The notes under the pieces were generated by a model. That model did not search any database. It saw nothing but the letters and a program-made list of their open reading frames with translations, and was not told the DNA's origin. Below are positions 52,434 to 62,600 of a stretch of DNA of 64,000 nucleotides, piece by piece (the first letter of the stretch is position 1; the number at the start of each line of letters is the position of its first letter). The translations under genes and the position numbers were made by a program. The DNA lies in the NCBI GenBank assembly GCA_006247105.1, contig CM016925.1, positions 682,001 through 746,000 of the forward strand, in the 5' to 3' direction. This stretch comes from Giardia muris. Lineage: Eukaryota; Fornicata; Diplomonadida; Hexamitidae.

Positions 52434-53367
52434 ACGCGAGTTGTGTTTACGACACGACGTCGAGCTTATTGACGAGACGGTCCCGCACGTGGAGGACCTA
52501 TTGCGATCGCCACGTACTACCGACGAGATCCAGGACGAGCTCTGTTGCCTTCTTGGCTTCGACGCACTCGACCTCATTACGGAACTCCTATCGAATCGCG
52601 AGGAGCTAGTGAAGGCGTCCATAGAAACGGAGCTGCGTGACATCATGCAGATAGACGAGTTCGGGGATCTGACCGAGAGGGAAATTAAGGCAAACCTGGC
52701 TGGGGATAGGATGATATTAGAGGCACCACCTCCAGAGGCTCTTGAGAGCCAGTCGCAGTATGAGAGCATGAGCAGGGACGATTGGCATTGCTACTATCTC
52801 AAGATGAGCCTGGGACTCGCAGATATCGAGGCTGTGTCCTTGCTCCGCCGTTGCGATTGGGATATCGAGAAGGCGATTGACACCTATTATAACGAGAACG
52901 AAGAACGATGGATCTCGGTCAGTTCTAGTACCGAGTCTATGAATCTGGATGTTGATGAGCAGGTATCCGATGATCTAGTCGAGTACGTACCGCCAATTAT
53001 TAGGGGCCGTACTGTTAGCATGCCTGATGACAAGCGTGTTTATGCCCTCAATCGCCCGCCACGCTACCGGGTTCTTGGAACGAAGGCCACAGACCTGCAT
53101 TACTTCAAGGTTCATGATGCAGAGAACAAGGTTCGTAATGACATCAATGCCCTCGTCGAGAAGATGCAGGGGCGCCCCGACAGGCACCTTTGCGCGTACA
53201 AGTACCATATCATCACCGGGCGCGGACTTCATTCCTCGGGGCCACCCGCCTTGAGAAACATGGTTATGGACCTACTTCGTTCCCATAAGATCCATCACCG
53301 TCTAATGACCGAGCTCAAGGGCGGCGCAATCGAGGCTACAATCACCGGGGATTTACACCAGCTTTAA
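52423..53367 (+). CDS. UBA-like and Smr domain protein
   Basis: The product is 314 residues from ATG 52423 (MCTIRELCLRHDVEL), which follows cgcttttttttgg; a GTG farther upstream lies inside the NEK gene. Residues about 125-165 form a UBA-like helix bundle (LADIEAVSLLRRCDWDIEKA). Residues about 225-314 are a Smr domain: ATDLHYFKVHDAENKV carries the DLH start motif, HIITGRGLHSSGPPALRN is the TGxGxHS core, and GGAIEATI closes it. Smr domains act as nucleases or RNA-binding modules, and pairings with ubiquitin-binding helices occur in eukaryotic mRNA-surveillance proteins such as Cue2 and N4BP2. A role in no-go mRNA decay is a reasonable guess. The first 11 bases overlap the start of the NEK gene on the opposite strand. 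Confidence 0.82.
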   Translation: MCTIRELCLRHDVELIDETVPHVEDLLRSPRTTDEIQDELCCLLGFDALDLITELLSNREELVKASIETELRDIMQIDEFGDLTEREIKANLAGDRMILEAPPPEALESQSQYESMSRDDWHCYYLKMSLGLADIEAVSLLRRCDWDIEKAIDTYYNENEERWISVSSSTESMNLDVDEQVSDDLVEYVPPIIRGRTVSMPDDKRVYALNRPPRYRVLGTKATDLHYFKVHDAENKVRNDINALVEKMQGRPDRHLCAYKYHIITGRGLHSSGPPALRNMVMDLLRSHKIHHRLMTELKGGAIEATITGDLHQL

Positions 53368-53385
53368 GCCTACTTAGTCTCTCTC

Positions 53386-53670
53386 CTATGGCGTCGGAGA
53401 TGGATTTGGTGGTTCCAACAACTCTTCCTTCTGAACGGTCAGCGCCATCTCCACCAGAGGATTTAGCTGCGCCGCGAAGGTGCAGAACCACATGAGCCAA
53501 AAGCAGAGGACCGAGCCAATTGTGGTAACGATAACGATCGACCTATATTCCTTCTTCGCCGTCAGGCTCAGGGTGCAGCCTATTGCCCCTAGGACGATAA
53601 AGATGCAAGTGGTAACACCGATCTGGCCCCAGGGGGCGTTGGCACAGGTATATGCAGGTGGTGAGGCCAT
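53386..53670 (-). CDS. V-ATPase membrane sector subunit e
   Basis: The 94-residue protein resembles subunit e (ATP6V0E/Vma9), a small hydrophobic part of the V0 proton channel that acidifies endomembrane vesicles. Two membrane helices are visible: IGVTTCIFIVLGAIGCTLSL and IGSVLCFWLMWFCTFAAQLN. The second contains the family signature CFWLMWFCTFAAQLNPL, equivalent to the LFWLIAILAQLNPL of human subunit e. Length (human 81 residues) and topology agree. ATG 53670 shares its A with the TAA stop of the giant membrane-protein gene upstream (TAATG), and an A-rich caaaaaata tract inside that gene precedes it. Such proteins are easily missed because they are short. Confidence 0.85.
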   Translation of the reverse strand: MASPPAYTCANAPWGQIGVTTCIFIVLGAIGCTLSLTAKKEYRSIVIVTTIGSVLCFWLMWFCTFAAQLNPLVEMALTVQKEELLEPPNPSPTP

Positions 53671-56600
53671 TATTTTTTGATGAGCTCAAGCAGATGTCCA
53701 AGTCGTACAAGACTTTGGTTATATCGCCAAGCAAAGGCATAGTTGAGAACGATCGCGAGGAGGAAGAAAAGTAGAATCGCAATTGGGGTAAAGAAGGCCG
53801 TCCGGTTTGTCGCGATGGGCTTGCACCCCACCAGTCCCTCTGTCGCCTCTCGTGCCGCGTTGATCACAACGCGATACTGGGTCATCATGTGTGCGTATAG
53901 GCCATACATCCGAGGGCCCGCCGTCGTCTCCTCCTGCAACAGGCTGCAACGGTACTCAAGCTCCAGGAGGGCATCAATGAGGCCGTAGAAGTGGGCACGG
54001 AGGCCGCACTCGTTCGGGATCCTGCCTATACGGACATATCCCGTGGTCAGGAGCGCCCGGTACTGATCGATCAGGTTTTCAAGGTATTGCTTCTGAAGAA
54101 GGGAGATGGACCCCTCGACGATGTTCTCAGTGTGGTCCATGGTTGCCGTCAAGAGCCTCTTCGTGTAGAACAAGATGTGTCCTAGGATTGAATAGGCACT
54201 CATGTGCTTCCTGGTTCGTGTGGCATAGAGGGCTATGAAGACGAACTGTGCGATGATGCAACTCAGAAGGACACCAATGATCGCGCCCAAGTAGAGTCTC
54301 ACGATACGTGCCTGATTAAGAACTGGCATCTGGTCTGTCAATAATCGATTGGCGAGGTTCTTGAAGATGGTCTTGGCACTCCCATGATCATTTGAAGTCT
54401 TCTTGTGTGTGTCAACGTTACTACCTTTGACAAGCTGATCTATCTTTTCCGTGAGTCTATCTGATATGGGGGTGAAAATCGTACGGATATCTAGATAGAT
54501 GGGTTTATGGTCACCTGGACCATTGGAGATGGGGAGGGGTGTGCTAGCATCCTTCCCATCACAGAACTTGCACCATTGTGAGGGGATATTATGCTCGCAC
54601 ATCCCCATGGACTGGAAGTTTGTGTAGAGAAGGCTAACAGGGACGTAACGGACGAGGAGGGGGAAATCGTGCTCAAATTTGATATTATAGGGAACCTTGG
54701 TCGCGATACGGTATGACTGTAGTCTGTTCTGATGGTTCAGATGGGTAATTTTGACTATGATCTTGTCGATACACGTGGGACAATGGTAAAATGGCATTGC
54801 TAGGTTCAGGGTGGCGGGATAGACCCGGATTTCATTAGCTCTCTCGTGCAAATAGAACCGCAGGACATCCTCAGGAGTCAGATCTGCGTCACTAGAGCCA
54901 TTGCCATTTGTATTGACTGGCATATCCGTCTCAGTATAGATGAGGACGGTAGTGAAGTCCGGACGTGATTCTAAGAAGAGTTCAGGGTTTTGACGCACTC
55001 GATTATGTATTTCGGAACGAATAATTGCACGGAACGCAGGGGTGACACGAATCAACGAGTACATGTGCTCATCAGGGTATTCAACCATCGTGACAAATCT
55101 GTAAGTCTTTCCATTATATGCCAGGATCACGACAAACATTGCCTTAACCGTGTGCTGACCAAGGATGATGATTTCGTCCTCCGTTGGACGATAATATGGA
55201 ATATTCCAAAGATTTGCCATGAGACAAAGGATGAGCACCATATACATGATAGTGATCCACATCCCAACGGCACGGATCACTGGGAACGACGCATAATCCT
55301 GACGACTATTTGCTTGCTGTGACGTCGGCATGACAATAGAGGCGAGAGTGCTATGATAAGGGTTGATGTCCTGCTGCATCTCGACGCTTAGAATGGTCCC
55401 GTAAGTTGAGTAGGCGCTCGATAGGCTTTGAAAGAAGTAGAGCATGGCTGACGTGTAATCGAACTTGTCACTAGGGGCAAAGCCAGTGATCAAGATGTTC
55501 AGAAGTATGTCTGGAGATAACTCCTTCCTATAGGTGCTCTCATGTGTGCGGGCTTTCGCTAGGGAATCGGATACCACGTCCATGTACAAATACGTTGATC
55601 GAATGGCCTCCCACATCGAACTATTCCCAATGGTGTTAAAAGCTTGCTCAGGTAAAATGTACACGAAATCTGTACTGTTCGGACTCTGGATCGAATAGGA
55701 TGACAAGGATAGCTGCTGCCCAACCAGCTGCTCATACTCCTGAGCAAACCTCTTCAGAGTCAAGTGCTCTCGCTCGTATTCCGACTCGTTGGTAAGCCAG
55801 TTGAGAACGTTATTCAGGGTCCGAAAGTAATTCGTCCCCATTTTGAACTTCTCCTCCATCGCCGTAGGAAGTAGGAAGGAGTCCTTCTTATAGACGGTGA
55901 AGAGGTCATAGAACGAAATCGCGAGAAGCGCGAGATAAAGGGCATATCGAAGACTAGCCGCGACTAGGTTTGCGACGCGAAGCATAGGATTTCGACTTCG
56001 CATACGTCGATCGAGAAATACGAAGAACATGATGTCTATCATGACGATGATGAGGATCGAGACGAGAGCCATGACAAACGAGAGCCTATGGGCACCACGG
56101 TTCAACTGCATGACCGAGGCGAAGCTATAGACTGGTTCAAGAAATTCGGTATATTTCGCGAAAAGAGTAGGGAAGAGAGAAAGACCAGGGAGGTATCTTA
56201 AGGAATCCGCGGGTGCGACGGCGATCGTCTTCACATCATCGCAATCGATATAGCTGACAACCCCATTGGTCACAGTCTTCTTGCAGTGCTTATCAGCGAG
56301 TGTCTGACGTGCCGTGATAGCACTCGTGACGATCCAATAAAGGTCCTTGTCGGGCAGTGGTAGCTTCTTGAAGAAATCCTGACAGGTGATGCGTTCAGGC
56401 TCAAAGCCGAAGATATCCTTGTAGGGGGGCAAGGAGGTGATCTTCTCGATTGTATCGGTAGAAGCAAGACGATGAATCTGTTGTTCTATAGGGGTTTTGG
56501 ACAAGGAGATGGCTAGAAGCTTATTCCGATCCTCAAGTGGAGAGAACTCGAACAAGGGACTCATAAAAACCGGATATTTCAAAGTCTCAGCGTCTTGAAG

Positions 56601-59600
56601 ATAGTCCTGGTAGAAGGAGGCATCGGGACAAGCCATAGTTAATGTAGTTCCAAGCATCTGGAGCTCTATCTTCTGGATCTCATCAACGACATGCTGGATA
56701 TGAATTAATTCCTGATGGAGTTCGGGGTGTTGACTGGTTAGTAACGTAAATCCGGTTTGGACGTCATGCGAAGCTAACTTCCACATAGAGATCGCCTTTG
56801 GAAGTCCAAAGACGGCATACCGGAAAGCCTCGGTGGTCCTGCGAAGTAGGATGGAATGAAGATCATTGAATGAGGCAAGAAAACTATTTCGTCGGGCAAA
56901 GAGGTTCTCATACCCCTTCCTAAAGCTGCATCGGAAGTCATCCATCATGGCAAGGACTATGTAGAACCCCAGGGGGAGAATAATTAAAAGGCACTTTATC
57001 AAGGCGTCCGAACGCTGTTGCATGGATAGGCATTGGACGCACTTCGTCACCTCCGGTGTCGGTTCTGTGAAGGAACGCCACTCTGACCGAAGCCCATACA
57101 AAGGGTCGTTAGGAGATATCCCAAGATGGAAGTGAATCGACGAGCTATCTTCCAAGGAGGGGAGAATCACTCGCTTACTCGTCGCCTTGCTTGTATATAC
57201 CTTCGGGGATGTGGTCCGTTTAGCATGCTGCTTGGCTGCCACAATATGCGTCTCTGGAGCTTCGACATTGGAGATGAGGCGGTCCATCGCCTGCAGGGTC
57301 CCAGAATATCGCTTGGTCAGCTCGGGCTTGTTCTTTAGGAGCGCTTGTATGGCGTAGATCCCACCCAAGCCATTGTGCTTAATAACGTCGAGGACGATTG
57401 CAGACAACCGTTCATAGACCTGCTTATTATATTTCCACAGGCGAATGACCAGGATGATGATATACGTCACGAAGTAGACTAATGCGACGAGATGAAAGAA
57501 GATGCAGATCGTAACTATGCCATAGTTGAGTCCGATGGACGTTTCCACTGCTCGATTGATCCGGCGCTCAGAAAAACTATTACCCCCATATAACCCCATA
57601 TTCAATTGATGCACCATTAGAGAATAACTCCCTGGAAGGGCCGCCAAGATGAGTGTTTCCGCATACTGTAATAGTGGATGTTCTGGAGAGATGAAATTAA
57701 TATCTGCAGACCTATGGGTTTGAATATCAGGATATAGGTATTCCATGGACTTGCTAACGGATGGGGGTGTTATTCCTCTTCGAGTATCAAGGACGTAATC
57801 CTTACGTAATGGAACTGCCTGATATGTCCCTTTCCGATTCGTATAGAAGAGCTCATACAGACGCGAGGCGATCGAGACGCCCTCGGGGTCTGTAACGATG
57901 TCAAGAAGGGTGAACTTACTTCCTTGTTCTCCAAGTGATGCCAAAGTCTCATGGTAATTCAACATACTTGCGAGAGACATGGTAATGGAGCTATATGCAA
58001 GCTCAATGAGCTGTGTAACGACGTCCCATGACGTGAAGAGAGGCGAACTGATACGGAAAGGGCGTGTAAAGAACGATAAAGAAGCTAAACTCCTATCAAG
58101 TGCAACGTCCGGACTCAATAGGATCGAGGGCAAACTACCATAATTGATGACATTGTAAGAGGAAAGGTGGTTCCAGGTGGTTGACTGAAGCGTCTGAGAC
58201 TGTTCAGGGAGTGATGGGATTTCCTTGTAAAAATATCTTCCAGTCTCGTTATATTTGATTGCAGGACATGAAAGTATACTGAAATCCTGCATATGAAAGC
58301 TATCGTTCAAGCCCGTTAGGGTATTTTCGGGGGCGACTGGGATGGCGTAGGCGTCTAAGGGCTCCATCCCCGGGCAATACGTGAAGTACTCGTCGTTCGC
58401 TTTAATAGATCTTTCCAAGGTGACGTAGATGAATCTTTTGGAAAAGTCGAAGATCATCACAAGCGCTGACAGAAAGCTCATGAAGTAGCCATTGATCCTT
58501 TGTAATACTGCATCCACCAGCTCATGGGACGGTCGTTCTTCTTCTTCCAAGGCTCCCGCGAATATATCAAGGACATCTGTAACTAAAGCATCATACCTCG
58601 CAAAGGTCTCATTTCTAATATAATCAGAACGGCAAGTGGAAGTGAAGATAACAAACTCCTCATTCCAAATGCTTTTGAAGTCGCAAGTGGAAGTGCAAGG
58701 AGCAAATGGATAAGCCACCTCTGACGGCAAGGCATCCTTAGGTAAGAGATCAGTGAAGCGTTCTGAATAATACAGAAATGGGAGTTCAAGCCATTGATTT
58801 GAGAGCTTTATGAGGGGTATGTATCTGTTAGTATGGCGCGTCATCGTCAAGAGTTCAATTCCGATAAGGACCATGATTAAGAGGCTAAGCCATAAGAAGA
58901 TGAAGGAGAGATGTCCAATGCTCGAGAAGATGTCTCGGAAGACCCTTGAAATCTCAAACTCATTAGCGCGGTCAATCCCTTGGAACATCCTTCCAGGCTT
59001 GACATCACTATTCCTACCACGTGTACTATATACGGTATCGACGCTACTAGCGCCATGATCGCTAACGCTTGCTGGGAGGACTTGAGGGTTCAACAAGGGT
59101 GGGCCTCTAAAGAACTGCTTGATGGGGTTTTTCGCATGCATCCAATGCGAGATATCTTGGGTGGCAATGAACACGCTTTGTAATGCATGGCGAATCCCAT
59201 GAATGATCGGGGATAACACCACCATGCGAAATGAGACCATCGCCACATACTTATTGCCTCGTACTCCCGCGATGCTCACCGCAATTGCGTTCAGACGCTT
59301 ATAGAACTCGATAGGAAGCCGAACATTGGCCATGACGAACTCATAGCCCCGGATCAAGCCCGAGACGGACTTCGCGAAGCGCAGCTGTTGCATCTGCATA
59401 TTTCTATAAAAGCGTGATGGAATGATCACCTGGTAGAAGCTATCATCAAAGAGACGGGTGGCCAACTCGATCTTCTCATATCGCAGGGAGTCGGGAGTCT
59501 TCGGGGCAGCAAAAAGGGATTGACGGTATGGGAAGGACGTCATACGTTGACGACCACGCCCCCTTGCGCTCCTAGAAGGGCAAGCGGGAAATTCTAGAGA

Positions 59601-62600
59601 GTAATAGGTGTGGTAACGGAACAGACCATTAGGCGTCCCCGACTTCCGTTCTCCCTCACTCTCGTATCCAAGTGTGTGTAAGTACTGCTTCCTTGAGATG
59701 GTAGGAGACTTGATCGTCATATTCGAACGGACGTATCCGGCCTTATCCACGATGCTCACGGTCGAGACTGGGACATGCGTGGTCACTATTGTACTTAGAA
59801 AGGCGTAGTTCCCAGCGATCCAGTCATGAAATCCTATCACCCAGGGATGAGGCCCATAACGCCTAGTAACCTCGTACATGATCCCATATGTGCTATCGCA
59901 CTTGACCACCATCCGTGCAAGCCTACGATGGATGGCACAACGACCAGAAAGGGACTCGCGGCAATCCGAGCAGGATCTTCGGAAGTTACTCAAGGGATCT
60001 CGTAACAGACTCAGATAGACATCAAGATCAAAGGGATTCTGGGATATCTCGTGTAGGAGGTTTTGGGTGTCGCTATTCTGGAACTTCTTGAGAGGATCGA
60101 GGACATTACTCATTCCCCCAAGGATCCTGCGGTTAAGGAAAACCCCGGGCCCGAAGGTCGTGAAGGCACACGCTTGCTCCATCTGGGAGACGCAGCGGTG
60201 CCTCCAGGATAATGGGAGCTCCGTCATAAGGACGGTATTGAAGTCGATCTTATGACAAACCGAGGCTAGATAAGCCCCATTAATCCGGGACTTATTATAC
60301 GCGGAGATCGCGCCAAACAGCGTGTAGAGGTTGTCCGTCGAGAGGAAGTTCGAGAGGTAGACGTATGCGTTCTCGATGTGCGACCGATTGTTACAGTCCC
60401 TCTGTTTAACTTCCATGAGGGTCGCCTTGAAGTTGATCAAAGGGAGAGATGAGGTCAAGCTTCCGAGAGAAAACTCGGTTCGAAGCATCTCAATCGTCAG
60501 CAGAATCGTTGGGTTATTTGGTTCCTCGTTGAATAGGATAAACAATACGTGGAGGCAGCGAAGAAGAGAGCGTAGAAGTGCCACATATTCCAGTTGGATC
60601 ATAGCGATTAGACGCTTGAGTTCAACGTCTGTGCGAAGCGATAGAGATTGCATGATCTCGTCAAGTACACCAGTGACATGAGCCTTCCAGTCCGGCATCT
60701 GCTGGACGGCAAGGATGAACGCATAAAGCCGCAGCCTAATATAGTGCTCGAGCGTTCCGACATAATACCGCCGAACACGACCATATAGCAAGCTGCCCGT
60801 GAAGGGGTGAGCGGAAGACGGGATGATAAGATTCTGTAGGGCATGCAGCTCAGTTCGGAAGAGGTACTTCTGGAGAGAGGCAAACCGTGGACAGAGGGTG
60901 TTACGTAGGAAGCAATCAAGGTTAGTTCCATGCAAAGCCATCGTCTCCGTGGCTAAAGACGTCAATAATTGTGCCGCACTCGAGATATGCATGCCCAAGA
61001 AATCTGTACATTCAATGTTCGCTAACGTCGCACGTTTCACCTCGGCTGAAACCAACTCAGAGTTCCCAAGCTCATCTTCGGCCATTGGGTGCAAGCTATG
61101 CGAATCTGCTGAGAAGGGCCTTGCACAGAAGTCCTTGAGGCCAGATACTCCCACAAGAGAAAAATTCTCGCATAGAAAGAAGAGAAACTGGAGGTACGTT
61201 TGTGCGAGCTGATTCAGAACCTTGAGCAACCGGAGCTGATGGGCGACAATGGCCGCAATGTTACAGTTATCGGACATCTGACGGACGAAGTTATCCTCTG
61301 ACAAGGCTTCCACGCTACTACTAACATAATCATGTTCCCAGAACCAATGCTCAATATACTGAACGCAATTGATGAGGACGGACTGTAGCATGAAGAAGTC
61401 TGCATCTATGAACGGATACTTTCCGTCGGTGGGATTCTGTTGGTTACATGAGGATGCGGACAGATAGGAGTTCGTATTCTGACTACTTCGACGACAATCG
61501 GACTTATGATCGATCTCGCCTAGAAGGCGCTCGACATCGCTACACACGATGTCATTTATCAGCCGAAGGGAGACGAGGTCAGTCTTCAAGCGGAGTCTTC
61601 GACGATTGACCCCGAGTATGAAGGAGCGACCAAAGGGTAACTTCCCAGTCTTATGGAGAGAATCAAGATGGCGACGGACCCACATGAGGTTCATGTGTAC
61701 GACCTTATAGCGCCAGAACTGGGTGTTTGTCCTGGAGACTTTTTGGTGTGTTTGCATGATGAAGGCGACGTTCTTTGTCGCCTCGTAGATGAAGCAATGG
61801 ACGAAGATCAGGCGGAATATCACCAACTCTAGCTTGTAATTCAACAAGGCAAAGGCGCTATCGATGTAGGGACTATAGCTTTGACTAGGACAACAGATGT
61901 GACGGCCAAAAGAGAAGAGACTTGTACGGCCAATGACCAGACCCGATAAGGAGATCTTCAGGAACTTTAGAAGCCGTATCCAGATAATGGCTGTTGAAGA
62001 CATGGTCCTACGAACTCCACGTATCGTTTGTGCGTAAATGTTCCGTACGATCTTTTCCAAGACGCTAACGTCATCCATTACGGTGAAGGAGAAGGCATCA
62101 GAGCCCGTGTATCGCTTGAAAAGCCCTCGATATAACGGAGAGTTCAAGTAACAGAACGCGAACATGGCATAGGCAAAGCGCTGGAGCAGCAGGAACTGTT
62201 CGTCGGTAAATAGGATGTCTTCTGGAGAGATGGATAGGAGGCGCGCGAGGTCCAATGAGTCCAAGTTCGGTGAAGCGCTGAAGGAGTTATTTGGGTTGGA
62301 ATAGGACGAGGAGATAAGTCCTACGGGAATAACGGAGCCAATGATCGTCTGTCCTGAAAAGGACGTATTAAATAGATGACGTTGGACGAAGTCCGACAAG
62401 GGCTTGAGAAGAACGCTGTTCTCACCGGCGAGAAGCCTTTGAACGCTAAAGATCTCGTGAAGGACGTACTCGGATGTAGGAGAGCTTTCGGTCTGCTGAT
62501 CTTTAGGTATGAGACCCTCTGTGAGACGAACAAAGTCATCAGTGTAACCCACAACATCCAAGAGGTACGAGCATAAGCGTACTCGGGAGGCCTCGTTGTC

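Noticed and set aside
52434..52769. N-terminal extension of the active NEK kinase
   Set aside because: It would add about 112 Ser-rich residues that are the antisense of the Smr gene; ATG 52433 gives a normal NEK start.
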